Below are positions 46,753 through 57,287 of a DNA stretch of 64,000 bases, one piece after another. Numbering within the stretch: position 1 is the first letter of the stretch; every line of letters starts with the position of its first letter. Location of the stretch: the NCBI RefSeq assembly GCF_012910805.1, contig NZ_WTVK01000029.1, positions 1-64,000 of the forward strand, read 5' to 3'. The position numbers and the translations under genes are program-made. The notes beneath the pieces are model-generated. The model did not search any database. It was not told where the DNA came from and saw only the letters and a list, made by a program, of their open reading frames with translations. Source of the stretch: Aromatoleum evansii. Lineage in GTDB: Bacteria > Pseudomonadota > Gammaproteobacteria > Burkholderiales > Rhodocyclaceae.

Positions 46753-47853
46753 GTGTCCGACCTTGCTTCCAAGGCCAAATTGTCCCCGGCGGTGTCTCAG
46801 TTGCCGGTGTCGGCGTATTTCGACGAAAGCATCTTCGAACTCGAAAAACGTCTGTTGTTCCAGGCCGGGCCGGGCTATGTCGGTCATGAACTGATGGTGC
46901 CGGAGGTCGGCAGCTATCGTTCCCTGGAGTGGCTCGACCATTCCAAGCTTCTGTTTCGTACCGGTGACGGCGTTCATCGGTTGTCGAACATCTGCCGCCA
47001 TCGCCAGGCGATCATGCTCGAGGGTTCGGGCAAGGCCGACCGCATCGTCTGCCCGATCCACCGCTGGACCTACGACCAGCGGGGCGAACTGCTCGGCGCG
47101 CCGCATTTCGCCGAGAACCCCTGCCTCAATCTCAAGCGCGACGCGCTCGAAAACTGGAACGGCCTGCTCTTCGCCGGCCCGCGCTCGGCCGCAACCGATC
47201 TCGCCGGCATGAGCGTGGCCGAGCAGTACGATTTCTCCGGCTACAAACTCGATCGCGTCGAGATCCACGAGTGCAAGTACAACTGGAAGACCTTCATCGA
47301 GGTCTATCTGGAGGACTACCACGTCGTGCCCTTCCATCCCGGGTTGGGCAACTTCGTGACCTGCGACGACCTGACCTGGCAGTTCGGCGACTGGTATTCG
47401 GTGCAGCGCGTGGGAATCACCTCGCTCGCGAAGCCGGGGTCGGCGACCTACCAGAAGTGGCACAAGGCGGTGCTCGATTACTACGGTGACAAGCGCCCGC
47501 AGCAAGGGGCGATCTGGCTCACTTACTATCCGAACGTGATGGTGGAGTGGTATCCGCACGTGCTGGTGGTCAGCACGCTCATTCCGCAGGATGTGAACCG
47601 CACGACCAACGTCGTCGAGTTCTACTATCCGGAAGACATCGTGGAGTTCGAGCGCGAGTTCGTGGAGGCCGAGCAGGCGGCCTACATGGAGACGGCGATC
47701 GAGGACGACGTGATCGGCGAGCGCATGGACCGCGGCCGCTGGGCGCTGCTGCAGGAGGGGCGAAACGAGGTCGGGCCCTACCAGTCGCCGTACGAGGACG
47801 GGATGCAACACTTCCACGAGTTCTACCGCCGCATCATGGGCGAACATTTCTGA
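46753..47853 (+). CDS. Rieske aromatic ring-hydroxylating oxygenase, alpha subunit
   Basis: The Rieske 2Fe-2S motif is NICRHRQ...IVCPIHRW (Cys 86, His 88, Cys 105 and His 108 counted from an ATG at 46738). The catalytic domain has LEDYHVVPFHPGLG with the mononuclear-iron His pair. At about 366 residues it is close to single-component alpha subunits such as VanA and choline-monooxygenase types. The start is likely GTG 46753, since GGGAGG lies seven bases before it. No beta subunit, ferredoxin or reductase gene is nearby; the substrate is unknown. Confidence 0.8.
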   Translation: MSDLASKAKLSPAVSQLPVSAYFDESIFELEKRLLFQAGPGYVGHELMVPEVGSYRSLEWLDHSKLLFRTGDGVHRLSNICRHRQAIMLEGSGKADRIVCPIHRWTYDQRGELLGAPHFAENPCLNLKRDALENWNGLLFAGPRSAATDLAGMSVAEQYDFSGYKLDRVEIHECKYNWKTFIEVYLEDYHVVPFHPGLGNFVTCDDLTWQFGDWYSVQRVGITSLAKPGSATYQKWHKAVLDYYGDKRPQQGAIWLTYYPNVMVEWYPHVLVVSTLIPQDVNRTTNVVEFYYPEDIVEFEREFVEAEQAAYMETAIEDDVIGERMDRGRWALLQEGRNEVGPYQSPYEDGMQHFHEFYRRIMGEHF

Positions 47854-47892
47854 CGGCGGACGGCGCCTTGCCGCGCCGTGCCGGATGCGCAA

Positions 47893-47924
47893 ATGAACGG
47901 GCCGCCCGCGGGCGGCCCGTTCGC
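47893..47924. terminator. Bidirectional terminator between the Rieske gene and the RND pump
   Basis: GAACGGGCCGCC (47895-47906) pairs with GGCGGCCCGTTC (47911-47922). It stands between two convergent genes; no long T run is present. Confidence 0.6.
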
Positions 47925-47936
47925 TATTCTGCGCGG

Positions 47937-50900
47937 TCAGGAGCGCAGTTCGTGCGCGTCTGCCACCGCATTGCCGTCGCGCGGGGTGGTGCGCCGCTCA
48001 TGGCGCTTGCGCCAGCGCGCGAGCATGTCGTCGACGAGTGAGTAGACGACCGGGATCACCAGCAGGCTGAGGAAGGTCGAGGTGATCAAGCCGCCGATCA
48101 CCGCGATCGCCATGGGGGCGCGGAAGGACGGATCAACGCCCAAGCCTAGCGCGATCGGCAGCATGCCGGCGCCCATGGCGATCGTCGTCATGATGATCGG
48201 GCGGGCGCGCTTGTGGCAGGCGTCGATGACTGCATCGAAGCGGGACATGCCGTGATCGCGTCGCGCGACGATCGCATACTCGACGAGCAGGATGGAGTTC
48301 TTGCTGGTGACCCCCATCAGCATGATCAGGCCGATCAGCGAGGGCATCGAGAAGCTGCTGCCGGCGACGAGCAGGGCGACGAAGGCGCCGCCCAGCGCGA
48401 GCGGCAGCGCAGCGAGGATGGTCACGGGCTGGGTGAATTCGCGGAACAGCAGGACGAGCACGAGGTAGATGCAGAGCACGCCGGTGAGCATCGCAAGGCC
48501 GAAGCTCTTGAACAGGATGCGCATCTCGTCGGCGTCACCGATGGGCAGCCAGATCACGCCCTGGGGGAGCGACCGCAGCGAGGGCAACGCCTGGACTTCG
48601 GCCTCGACCTCGCCCATCGGCCGGCTCGTGAGCTCGATGTCGAAGTTGATGTTGCGGCGGCGGTCGAAGCGGGCGATCTCGGACGGGCCACTTTCGACGC
48701 TGATGTCCGCGACATTGCCGAGCATGACGTTCCCTTGGCGTGCGGGAACCGGCAGGCGCGCGAGAAGTTCGAGATCGCCGCGCGCCGCTTCGGGCAGGCG
48801 AACGACGATGGGGATCTGGCGTTCGGAGAGGTTGAGCTTGGCGAGGCCGAAATCGTAGTCGCCGGCGGTGGCGATGCGCAGCGAATCCGAGATCGCCGCG
48901 GCGGTGACGCCGAGGTCGGCTGCACGGGCAAAATCCGGGCGCACGACGACCTCGGGACGCACGAGGCTCGCGCTGGAGGTGACGTTGCCGATGCCACGGA
49001 TCGACCGCAGGTCGCGTTCGACTTCCCGTGCCGCGCGAGACAGCACCGCCGGATCGTCGCCGATCAGCGTGAAAACGTACTTCTCGCCGCCGGCGCCGAG
49101 TCCGACGCGCACGCGCGCGCCGGGTAGACTGCGCAAGGCCTGACGCAGTTGCTCCTCGATCTGCTGCTTGGTGACGGTGCGTTCGCCGCGCGGGGTCAGG
49201 TTGATCGTGAGGGAGGCCTTGCGCACCTCGGGTGCGCCACCCACGTTGAAGGCGTCCGCGCCCGCGCTGCCGCCTCCTACCGCCGTGTAGACCTGCTTGA
49301 CGTGCGGGTTCTGCGTGATGATCGCGCGGGCCTGTTCGGCCGCACGGGAGGTCTCGTTGAAGCGGCTTCCCGGCGGCAACTCGATCGACACGAGCGTCTG
49401 CGCGAGGTCGTCGGGCGGCATGAAGGCCGTGGGCAGGAGAGGAATGAGGGCGAGCGAGCCGACGAAGAAGCCGGTCGCCGCGAGCATCGTGGCCCAGCGA
49501 TGGTTCAGGCACGCACGCACCCAGCCGAGGTAGGCCGTCGTGAGCCGCCCTTCGTGCGCCCTGGGCGGGACGGGGCGCAGCATGTAGGCAGACATCATGG
49601 GGGTGAGCATGCGGGCGACGAGCAGCGAAGCCATTACCGCGAGCGACGCGGTCCAGCCGAACTGCTTGAAGAACTTGCCGGAGATGCCGCTCATGAAGGC
49701 CGTCGGAAGAAACACGGCGACGAGGGTGAAGGTCGTGGCGATGACGGCGAGCCCGATCTCGTCGGCCGCTTCCATCGCCGCCTGATACGGGGTCTTGCCC
49801 ATGCGCAGGTGGCGCACGATGTTCTCGATCTCGACGATCGCGTCGTCGACGAGGATGCCGATCACGAGCGACAGCGACAACAGCGTCACGACGTTGATGG
49901 TGAAGCCGAGGTATTCCATGCCGATCAGTGCGGGCAGCACGGACAGGGGCAATGCGGTTGCCGCCACGAAGGTCGCGCGCCAGTCGCGCAGGAAGAACCA
50001 CACGACGATCACGGCGAGGATCGCCCCTTCGGCGAGCAGCCACAGGGAACCGTGGTAGCCCTCGCGGACCGGATCGACGAAGTTGTAGGCCTCGCGGAAG
50101 GTGATGTCGGGATGTGCCGCGGCAAGTTCGTGGATGCGTCGGGCGACACCTTCGGCGACCTCGATTTCGCCGGCGCCGCGTGCGCGCACGATCTCGAAAC
50201 CGACGACCGGCTTGCCGTCCAGGAGCGCTGCCGAGCGCCGTTCGGCCACGGCGTCCTCGATCCTGCCGAGGCTGCCGAGGCGCACATTGCGTCCGTCGCT
50301 CAGCGCAATCTCCATGTCCGCGAGTTCCGCGGCACTCAGCGCCGTCGCCAGCGTTCTGACAGCCTGCTCGCCGCTGCCCAGATCGGCACGTCCCCCGGAC
50401 GATTCGAGCTGGATCCGCCGCAGCTGGCGGGAAATGTCGGCCACGGTGACGTTGAGCGCGAGCAGCCGGTCGGGGTCGAGTTCGAGGCGCACCTCGCGCG
50501 TGGCTCCACCGACGCGCGATACGAGGCCGACGCCCGGCACGGAGAGCAAGGCCTTCGCAACCGTGTTGTCGACGAACCACGACAGCCCTTCCTCGTCCAG
50601 GGTTGCAGAGGCGACGGTGTAGGTGACGATCGGCAGGCCGGAGAGGTTGAAGCGCTGGATGACCGGATCGCGCAGGTCGCCGGGCAGATCGGAACGTACG
50701 CGCGAGAAGGCATCGCGGACGTCATCGACGGCTTCCTGGGTAGGCTTCTCGAGCCGGAACTCGGTCGTGACCGTCGCGACCCCATCCTGGACGCGCGTGT
50801 AGATGTGCTTGACGTCCTGCAGCGTTGCGATCGAGTTCTCGATCTTGCGTGCCACCTCGGTTTCGAGTTGCGCAGGGGCCGCGCCGGGCAGGCTCGCAGT

Positions 50901-51041
50901 GAGCACGACCATGGGCAGGTCGATGTCCGGGAAGTTCTGCACCTTCATCCGGTCGAAAGACAGCATGCCGAGCATGCTCAGCAGGATGAACAGGAGCACG
51001 CCGGGAACCGGGTTGCGGATCGACCACGCCGAGACGTTCAT
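47937..51041 (-). CDS. RND-family efflux transporter, inner-membrane pump
   Basis: The 1034-residue protein has the two-fold repeat of RND pumps: 12 membrane segments with large periplasmic loops after segments 1 and 7. The proton-relay Asp pair is in SLVIGILVDDAIVEIENI (segment 4), with a matching GVTSKNSILLVEYAI in the second half. The motif GRADLGSGEQAVRTLA in the porter domain resembles AcrB/MdtB-type drug pumps. It starts ten bases after the adaptor stop. No outer-membrane channel gene lies beside it. Confidence 0.92.
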   Translation of the reverse strand: MNVSAWSIRNPVPGVLLFILLSMLGMLSFDRMKVQNFPDIDLPMVVLTASLPGAAPAQLETEVARKIENSIATLQDVKHIYTRVQDGVATVTTEFRLEKPTQEAVDDVRDAFSRVRSDLPGDLRDPVIQRFNLSGLPIVTYTVASATLDEEGLSWFVDNTVAKALLSVPGVGLVSRVGGATREVRLELDPDRLLALNVTVADISRQLRRIQLESSGGRADLGSGEQAVRTLATALSAAELADMEIALSDGRNVRLGSLGRIEDAVAERRSAALLDGKPVVGFEIVRARGAGEIEVAEGVARRIHELAAAHPDITFREAYNFVDPVREGYHGSLWLLAEGAILAVIVVWFFLRDWRATFVAATALPLSVLPALIGMEYLGFTINVVTLLSLSLVIGILVDDAIVEIENIVRHLRMGKTPYQAAMEAADEIGLAVIATTFTLVAVFLPTAFMSGISGKFFKQFGWTASLAVMASLLVARMLTPMMSAYMLRPVPPRAHEGRLTTAYLGWVRACLNHRWATMLAATGFFVGSLALIPLLPTAFMPPDDLAQTLVSIELPPGSRFNETSRAAEQARAIITQNPHVKQVYTAVGGGSAGADAFNVGGAPEVRKASLTINLTPRGERTVTKQQIEEQLRQALRSLPGARVRVGLGAGGEKYVFTLIGDDPAVLSRAAREVERDLRSIRGIGNVTSSASLVRPEVVVRPDFARAADLGVTAAAISDSLRIATAGDYDFGLAKLNLSERQIPIVVRLPEAARGDLELLARLPVPARQGNVMLGNVADISVESGPSEIARFDRRRNINFDIELTSRPMGEVEAEVQALPSLRSLPQGVIWLPIGDADEMRILFKSFGLAMLTGVLCIYLVLVLLFREFTQPVTILAALPLALGGAFVALLVAGSSFSMPSLIGLIMLMGVTSKNSILLVEYAIVARRDHGMSRFDAVIDACHKRARPIIMTTIAMGAGMLPIALGLGVDPSFRAPMAIAVIGGLITSTFLSLLVIPVVYSLVDDMLARWRKRHERRTTPRDGNAVADAHELRS

Positions 51042-51051
51042 CGCGGGCGCC

Positions 51052-52191
51052 TCACTGCTGCGGCGAGGCGGCCGGTGTGGCTGCCGCTATGTCGACCAGG
51101 TCACCGTCGTTGAGAAAACCGACGCCGCTGCGAACGAAGCGCTCGCCTTCGGCAACGCCGGCGAGGATCTCCACGCTGTCACCCCGCCGCCTGCCGGGCG
51201 TCACGCGAACCTGTGCCAGCTTGTTGTCGGGGCCGATGCGGAGGACGTAGGAGAAGCCATCGCGCAGTAACACGGCCGATTGCGGCAGGCTGAGCGCGTG
51301 GGCGAGTTCCTGGGCGACGGGGGTGATTTCGCCGGTGGCAAACATGCCCGCCTTGGCCCCGCTTTGGTCGAGATCGACGTAAACGATTCCGTTGCGCGTC
51401 TGCGGGTCGATCGATGGGGCGATGCTGCGCACACGGCCGGTCACGGTTTCCCCGCCGGCGAGTTTCAGCTTGGCGGCGTCGCCGGAACGGATCTCGCCGA
51501 TGTCTTCGGCCGCGACCTCTGCGCGCCACTCCAGACGCCCCTGAAGGATGAGACGGTAGAGTTCCTGTCCCGCCTGCGGGACGGTTCCCACCGTTGCTGC
51601 GCGACCTGAGATGAGCGCATCGTCGGGCGCCAGGATGCGGGTCTGGCGGACGCGCAACTCGGCCAGCTGGACGCGTGCGGCGGCGAGCTCGATGCGCGAC
51701 TTTGCGGTCTGTTCGGCCGTCAGGTATTGCGTGACCTGTTGCTCGCTCATCATGCCCGTCGGCTGGAAACGCCGCGCGCGATCGCCGTTGGCGCGTGCTT
51801 CGGCGTGCATCGCGCGAGCCTCCTGAAGTTGGGCGCGCGCCTGGGCGAGATCGGCCTGCACGACGGCGTCGTCGAGCGTCACGAGTATCTGCCCCTTGGT
51901 CACGTGATCGCCGACGTTCGCATGCACCTGCGCGATGCGCAGCCCCCCGATCTCGCTGCCGACGATCGTCTCCTGCCATGCGGCGACGTTGCCGGTTGCG
52001 GGAGTCGATCGGCTCCATGCGACGGGCTCCGGGTTCGTGACCTCGACCGTGAGGGCCGGCCGGGCAGCGGACGTCGCCGCATTGGGGGCGTTCTGCGGCA
52101 CATCGGCATTCGGTGCGCTGCACGCCCCGAGGATGGCGAGCGCCATGGCCGGCAACAGTACCGTCAGCCGTTCGGAATGTTTGCGTTTCAT
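51052..52191 (-). CDS. RND efflux periplasmic adaptor (membrane fusion) lipoprotein
   Basis: The protein of about 379 residues has a lipobox ILGAC near the N-terminus, then lipoyl halves (GGLRIAQVHANVGDHVTKGQILVTLDD; ILAPDDALISGRAATVGTVPQAGQ) around a helical hairpin. A beta-barrel domain and a C-terminal membrane-proximal domain follow. It links the RND pump to an outer-membrane channel. ATG 52191 is preferred to one 12 codons upstream because it starts the signal sequence (MKRKHSERL). Confidence 0.9.
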   Translation of the reverse strand: MKRKHSERLTVLLPAMALAILGACSAPNADVPQNAPNAATSAARPALTVEVTNPEPVAWSRSTPATGNVAAWQETIVGSEIGGLRIAQVHANVGDHVTKGQILVTLDDAVVQADLAQARAQLQEARAMHAEARANGDRARRFQPTGMMSEQQVTQYLTAEQTAKSRIELAAARVQLAELRVRQTRILAPDDALISGRAATVGTVPQAGQELYRLILQGRLEWRAEVAAEDIGEIRSGDAAKLKLAGGETVTGRVRSIAPSIDPQTRNGIVYVDLDQSGAKAGMFATGEITPVAQELAHALSLPQSAVLLRDGFSYVLRIGPDNKLAQVRVTPGRRRGDSVEILAGVAEGERFVRSGVGFLNDGDLVDIAAATPAASPQQ

Positions 52192-52305
52192 CGCGGGAGG
52201 GGCTCCCCTGGGGCTGCTGGTCGTCACCCCGGCTCGAGCGACACGCCGGTCGTGGTGTATCCGGACGCGCGATCGGGGGGCGGTTATTAACCCGGTGACC
52301 GAATA

Positions 52306-52345
52306 CCGTCCGGGCTGAGCCCTTCGAAAGGCTCGGGGCGAACGG
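52306..52345. repeat. REP-like 40-bp imperfect palindrome
   Basis: CCGTCCGGGCTGAGCC...GGCTCGGGGCGAACGG forms an imperfect stem with a loop of eight bases. It resembles the dispersed motif with GGCTCAGGGCGAACGG seen in many proteobacterial genomes. It lies in the 307-base gap (52192-52498) between the adaptor gene and ispH, which otherwise shows no gene. Confidence 0.5.
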
Positions 52346-52498
52346 AGGTATTTGATTGCCGCCTTAACAGCTGCCGCACGATGCGCGATAACGGCATATT
52401 TAGCCCTCTTGTTCGCGGCTTGGCAACACGTGCGCGCAGGCGTGACGGGGCGCCGGCCCGCCCTGGCCCCTTTACGGAGGAGCCCGGCGGGTGTGTGC

Positions 52499-53437
52499 TC
52501 AGGCGTCGGCCTGCAGCTCTTTCGGTAGCGGGAAGGTGACGCGCTCGGGAACGCCTTCGAGGGTGCGCACCGAGCCGCCGCCGAGGAGCTTGAGACGTTC
52601 GATGACGGCGCCGACGAGCACTTCCGGGGCGGAGGCGCCGGCGGTCACGCCGATGCGTTTCCTGCCCGCGATCCAGGCCGGGTCGATGCCCTCCGCGTTG
52701 TCGATCAGATAGGCGGGCACGCCGAGCAGCTCGGCGACCTCGCGCAGGCGGTTGGAATTGGAGCTGTTGCGCGAGCCGACGACGAAGACGATGTCGACGC
52801 GCGGGGCCATGAACTTGACCGCGTCCTGCCGGTTCTGCGTCGCGTAGCAGATGTCGTCCTTTTTCGGGCCGACGATCGCCGGGAAGCGTTCGCGCAGGGC
52901 CGCGACGAGGGTGGCCGCGTCATCCACCGACAGGGTGGTCTGGGTGACATAGGCGAGCTTTTCGGGGTCGGCGACCTGCAGCGTCGCGACGTCCTCGACC
53001 TTTTCGACGAGATGGATGCCGTCCTTCACCTGTCCCATCGTGCCTTCGACCTCGGGGTGGCCCTTGTGCCCGATCATGACGAGCTCGCGGCCCTGTTCCC
53101 GCATGCGGGCGACCTCGATATGCACCTTGGTGACAAGCGGGCAGGTGGCGTCGAACACGCGCAGGCCGCGCTTCTCGGCTTCCGCGCGCACCGCCTGGGG
53201 CACCCCGTGGGCGCTGAAGATGACGGTGCTGCCCGCAGGCACTTCGTCGAGTTCCTCGACGAAGACTGCGCCCTTGGCGCGCAGGTCATCCACCACGAAC
53301 TTGTTGTGCACGACCTCGTGGCGCACGTAGATCGGTGCGCCGAAGCGCGCCAGTGCGCGTTCGACGATCTCGATCGCCCGTTCCACTCCGGCGCAGAAGC
53401 CACGCGGATTGGCGAGCAGGATTTCGGAATCGTTCAT
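52499..53437 (-). CDS. ispH: 4-hydroxy-3-methylbut-2-enyl diphosphate reductase
   Basis: The 312-residue protein is the last enzyme of the MEP route. The three cluster-binding Cys lie in PRGFCAGV (15), [12 protein letters not shown] and [22 protein letters not shown]-type [12 protein letters not shown] and [10 protein letters not shown] complete the signature. It starts at ATG 53437; the frame upstream belongs to fkpB. It is last of ribF-ileS-lspA-fkpB-ispH, a usual order in betaproteobacteria. Confidence 0.95.
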   Translation of the reverse strand: MNDSEILLANPRGFCAGVERAIEIVERALARFGAPIYVRHEVVHNKFVVDDLRAKGAVFVEELDEVPAGSTVIFSAHGVPQAVRAEAEKRGLRVFDATCPLVTKVHIEVARMREQGRELVMIGHKGHPEVEGTMGQVKDGIHLVEKVEDVATLQVADPEKLAYVTQTTLSVDDAATLVAALRERFPAIVGPKKDDICYATQNRQDAVKFMAPRVDIVFVVGSRNSSNSNRLREVAELLGVPAYLIDNAEGIDPAWIAGRKRIGVTAGASAPEVLVGAVIERLKLLGGGSVRTLEGVPERVTFPLPKELQADA

Positions 53438-53477
53438 CTTGATCTCTGTCTGGGGTTGGGGCCGGCCGCCTGCGGCG

Positions 53478-53906
53478 TCAGAGGACGCCGATGACTTCGA
53501 CCTCGAAGCGGATCGTCTTGCCGGCGAGCGGGTGGTTGAAGTCGACGATCGCGCGGACCGCGTCGATCTCGCGCACGAGGCCGGAGTAGCGGGTGCCATC
53601 GGGTGCGCCGAATTCCATGATCGTCATCGGTTCGATTTCCTCTTCCGGCATGTGTTCGCGCTTCACGTGCTCGACGAGTTCCGGGTTGTAGGGGCCGAAG
53701 GCCTGTTCCGGCGCCAGCGTGAACTGTTGGTGGGTACCGACTTCGAGGCCTTCGAGCACGCGCTCGAGACTCGGGAGGAGGTCGCCGCAGCCGAGCTGCA
53801 GGGTCGCAGGCGTGCCCTCGAAAGTGCTGATGAGCGGCTGGCCGTTTTCGAGGGCGATGCGGTAGTGCAGCGTTACGAGGCTGTTCGGTTGGACGGTCTG
53901 CGTCAC
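53478..53906 (-). CDS. fkpB: FKBP-type peptidyl-prolyl isomerase, FkpB/SlpA type
   Basis: The 142-residue protein begins [22 protein letters not shown] and has the split FKBP fold with an insert-in-flap domain ([21 protein letters not shown]). It ends [21 protein letters not shown], as in SlpA/FkpB. The GTG start at 53906 overlaps the lspA stop (GTGA) and has GGAG upstream. It is a cytoplasmic folding helper. Confidence 0.9.
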   Translation of the reverse strand: MTQTVQPNSLVTLHYRIALENGQPLISTFEGTPATLQLGCGDLLPSLERVLEGLEVGTHQQFTLAPEQAFGPYNPELVEHVKREHMPEEEIEPMTIMEFGAPDGTRYSGLVREIDAVRAIVDFNHPLAGKTIRFEVEVIGVL

Positions 53907-54451
53907 GAGGGGTTCTCCGGATTGGTGTTGCTGGTGGTGCGCGGGGCGCGGAACTGCGCCCACAGCATCAGGGCGACCCCGACGGTGATCGCCGAGTCAG
54001 CCACGTTGAAGGCCGGCCAGCCGTAGCGACCGACGTGGAAGTAGAGGAAGTCGACGACGGCGCCGTGAACCAGGCGGTCGATGACATTGCCCAGTGCGCC
54101 GCCGATCAGCAGGCTGAAGGCCAGCGGCAGCAGGGTCTCGCGGTGATGCTGGCGCAGCAGCGCAAGGAGCCAGCCGCTGACGCCGAGCGCGAGGATGACG
54201 AAGAACCAGCGCTGCCATCCGGAGTGGTCGGCCAGGAAGCTGAACGCGGCGCCCGGGTTGAACACCAACACGAGCTGGAAGAAGCCCGTGACCGGAATGG
54301 CTTCGCCGAAGTCGAGCTGCGACAGCACCAGCCATTTCGTCACCTGGTCGAGGACGATCACCAGCGCCACGAGTTCCAGCCAGCCGAAGAAGCGGCGCGT
54401 CAGCGCGGGGGCGCTGCGGGCCGCTTGCGGGGCAGCGGCGGAATCACGCAT
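53903..54451 (-). CDS. lspA: Lipoprotein signal peptidase
   Basis: The 182-residue protein has four membrane segments and the catalytic Asp pair in [15 protein letters not shown] and [15 protein letters not shown], with [12 protein letters not shown], all standard for signal peptidase II. It removes the signal peptide of lipidated prolipoproteins. ATG 54451 overlaps the ileS stop by eight bases. Confidence 0.95.
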   Translation of the reverse strand: MRDSAAAPQAARSAPALTRRFFGWLELVALVIVLDQVTKWLVLSQLDFGEAIPVTGFFQLVLVFNPGAAFSFLADHSGWQRWFFVILALGVSGWLLALLRQHHRETLLPLAFSLLIGGALGNVIDRLVHGAVVDFLYFHVGRYGWPAFNVADSAITVGVALMLWAQFRAPRTTSNTNPENPS

Positions 54452-57263
54452 GGACGCGTGTTTCCCCGGCGCCGAAAAGATTGTCGTGGCAACGGCCGCA
54501 CAGTTCGGGGTGCTCGGCGTGGCTGCCGACGTCGGCGCGGAAGTGCCAGCAGCGGCCGCACTTGGCGTGTTCGGACGCGCTCGCGTCGATACCTTCGGCG
54601 GCCTCGTCGGCGGCGCGCACGAGTTCGGCACGCGAGGTGATCAGCACGAAGCGCAGATCGTCATCCAGGCTTGCCAGTGCATCGTGTTTCGCGCCGCTCG
54701 CGCGTACGACGACCTCGGCCTGCAGCGAAGCGCCGATCCGGCCTTCCGTGCGCAGGCCCTCGAGGACCTTCTGTACCTTGGCGCGTTCCTCGCGGATCAG
54801 CGTCCAGCGCGCGACGAGCGCTTCGGTGTCGCCGAGCGCGGGCAGCTCGTGCCAGGTGTGGAGCATCACGCTGTCGTCCTTGTCCTGGCCGATCAGCGAC
54901 CAGATCTCCTCGGCGGTGAAGGACAGGATGGGCGCCATCATGCGGGTAACGGCCTGAGTGATGTGCCACAGGGCGGTCTGCGCGGCGCGGCGTGCGCGCG
55001 AGTCCGCCTGGGTGGTGTATAGGCGGTCCTTGAGGATGTCGAGGTAGAACGCGCCGAGGTCTTCGGCAGCGAAGTTCTGCAGCGCCTGGACGATCTTGTG
55101 GAACTCGTAGCGCGCGTAGTCGGCGGTGACCTGCTCCTGCAGGCGTGCGGTGAGCGCGAGCGCGTAGTGGTCGATGTCGAGCCACTCGGCGACCGGCACG
55201 GCGTCCTTGGCGATGTCGAAGTCGGCGGTGTTGGCGAGCAGGAAGCGCAGGGTGTTGCGCAGGCGGCGATAGACCTCGACGACGCGGTCGAGGATCTCCT
55301 TTGAGATCGTCAGCTCGCCCGAGTAGTCCGTGGCGGCGACCCACAGGCGCAGGATCTCGGCTCCGAGCTTGTCGGAGACTTCCTGCGGGGCGACGACGTT
55401 GCCTTTCGACTTCGACATCTTCTTGCCCTGGCCGTCGACCACGAAGCCGTGGGTCAGCAGGCCGTCATAAGGGGCGCGACCGTCGACGGCGCAACCGGTC
55501 AGCAGTGAGGAATGGAACCAGCCGCGGTGCTGGTCCGAGCCTTCTAGGTAGAGGTCGGCCGGCCAGCGGCTGTCGGAGGCGTGCGAGCCGCGCAGTACCG
55601 TCCAGTGGGTGGTGCCGGAGTCGAACCACACGTCGAGGGTGTCGCGCATCTTGTCGTATTGCGCGGCCTCTGCGCCGAGGAGTTCGGCGGCGTCGAGCTT
55701 GAACCAGGCGTCGATGCCTTCCTTCTCGACGCGCTTCGCGACTTGCTCCAGCAGTTCGAGGCTCTTCGGGTGCGGTTCGCCCGTTTCCTTGTCGAGGAAC
55801 AGCGGGATCGGCACGCCCCAGTTGCGCTGGCGCGACACGCACCAGTCGGGACGGTTGGCGATCATCGAGTGCAGGCGGGCCTTGCCCCAGGACGGGAAGA
55901 ACTGGGTGTCGTCGATTGCCTTGAGCGCGAGTTCGCGCAGCGTCGGGGCGCCGGGCTCGATGGCCTCGCGGCCGGGTACGCGGTCCATGCCGACGAACCA
56001 CTGAGTGGTAGCGCGATAGATGACCGGCGTCTTGTGGCGCCAGCAATGCATGTAGCTGTGCGTGAGATTGCCCGAGGCGAACAGGCTGCCGACCTCGGCG
56101 AGCTTCTCGACGATTTTCGGGTTGGCGTCCCATACCGACAGACCGCCGAAGAAGGGCAGGCTCTCGTGGAACACGCCGTCGCCCTGCACCGGGTTGAGGA
56201 TGTCGTCGTTGCGCATGCCGTAGCGCATGCACGACTGGAAGTCGTCCAGGCCGTAGGCGGGCGCGCTATGCACGATGCCGGTGCCGGCGTCGGCCGCGAC
56301 ATAGTCACCGAGGAAGACGGGCGACACACGGTCGTAGAAGGGGTGGCGGAACTGGATGCGGTCGAGAGCGACGCCGCGGGCGGCGGCCAGCACGCGGCCT
56401 TCGAGCTGGTAGCGCTCGAGGGCTGATGCACGAAGTTCGGCGGCGAGGATCACGAGGCCCTTGGGCGTCTCGATCAGCTCGTACATGAGTTCGGGATGGA
56501 CGTTGAGCGCCTGGTTCGACGGGATCGTCCACGGGGTCGTGGTCCAGATCACGATGTATACCGGCTGCTCGGGCAGGGTGTCGAGCCCGAAGGCGCGGGC
56601 GAGCTTGGGGCGGTCCGCGTCGGTGAGCGGGAAGCCGACATCGATCGCGGGCGACTTCTTGTCCTGGTATTCGACCTCGGCTTCGGCCAGTGCCGAGCCG
56701 CAGTCGAAGCACCAGTTCACCGGTTTCAGCCCCTTGAACAGGAAGCCTTTGCGGTACATCTCGCCGAGCGCGCGGATCTCGTCGGCTTCGTTCGAGAACT
56801 GCATCGTGCGGTAGGGATTGTCCCAGTCGCCGAGCACGCCCAGACGGATGAAGTCCTTCTTCTGGCGCTCGATCTGTTCGCCGGCGTAGTCGCGGCACAG
56901 CTCGCGCGCGCGGTCGGCGGGCAGGTGCTTGCCGTGCTGCTTCTCGATCTGGTGCTCGATCGGCAGGCCGTGACAGTCCCAGCCGGGCACATAGGGAGCG
57001 TCGAAGCCGGCCATGGTCTTCGAGCGGACGATGATGTCCTTGAGGATCTTGTTCACCGCGTGGCCGATGTGGATGTCGCCGTTCGCGTAGGGGGGGCCGT
57101 CGTGGAGGATGAACTTCGGCCGGCCGGCCGAGGCCTTGCGGATCTTCTGGTAGAGCTTCTTCTGTTGCCAGGCGGCGATCCAGCCCGGCTCCCGCTTGGC
57201 GAGGTCGCCGCGCATCGGGAAGGGGGTGTCGGGCAGGTTGAGCGTCTTGCGGTAGTCAGCCAT
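54444..57263 (-). CDS. ileS: Isoleucyl-tRNA synthetase
   Basis: The 939-residue class I synthetase has the HIGH-type motif [12 protein letters not shown] (about 60), an editing domain, the KMSKS motif ([10 protein letters not shown], about 603) and the C-terminal zinc site with [10 protein letters not shown] and [14 protein letters not shown] 57263 gives [19 protein letters not shown], the usual start. Confidence 0.97.
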   Translation of the reverse strand: MADYRKTLNLPDTPFPMRGDLAKREPGWIAAWQQKKLYQKIRKASAGRPKFILHDGPPYANGDIHIGHAVNKILKDIIVRSKTMAGFDAPYVPGWDCHGLPIEHQIEKQHGKHLPADRARELCRDYAGEQIERQKKDFIRLGVLGDWDNPYRTMQFSNEADEIRALGEMYRKGFLFKGLKPVNWCFDCGSALAEAEVEYQDKKSPAIDVGFPLTDADRPKLARAFGLDTLPEQPVYIVIWTTTPWTIPSNQALNVHPELMYELIETPKGLVILAAELRASALERYQLEGRVLAAARGVALDRIQFRHPFYDRVSPVFLGDYVAADAGTGIVHSAPAYGLDDFQSCMRYGMRNDDILNPVQGDGVFHESLPFFGGLSVWDANPKIVEKLAEVGSLFASGNLTHSYMHCWRHKTPVIYRATTQWFVGMDRVPGREAIEPGAPTLRELALKAIDDTQFFPSWGKARLHSMIANRPDWCVSRQRNWGVPIPLFLDKETGEPHPKSLELLEQVAKRVEKEGIDAWFKLDAAELLGAEAAQYDKMRDTLDVWFDSGTTHWTVLRGSHASDSRWPADLYLEGSDQHRGWFHSSLLTGCAVDGRAPYDGLLTHGFVVDGQGKKMSKSKGNVVAPQEVSDKLGAEILRLWVAATDYSGELTISKEILDRVVEVYRRLRNTLRFLLANTADFDIAKDAVPVAEWLDIDHYALALTARLQEQVTADYARYEFHKIVQALQNFAAEDLGAFYLDILKDRLYTTQADSRARRAAQTALWHITQAVTRMMAPILSFTAEEIWSLIGQDKDDSVMLHTWHELPALGDTEALVARWTLIREERAKVQKVLEGLRTEGRIGASLQAEVVVRASGAKHDALASLDDDLRFVLITSRAELVRAADEAAEGIDASASEHAKCGRCWHFRADVGSHAEHPELCGRCHDNLFGAGETRVHA

Positions 57264-57287
57264 GGTGGGTTCGGGCCTCGAAGGCAA

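Noticed and set aside
49149-51113. Plus-strand open frame of 654 codons opposite the RND pump
   Set aside because: Shadow frame; the minus strand encodes a complete pump with all family motifs.
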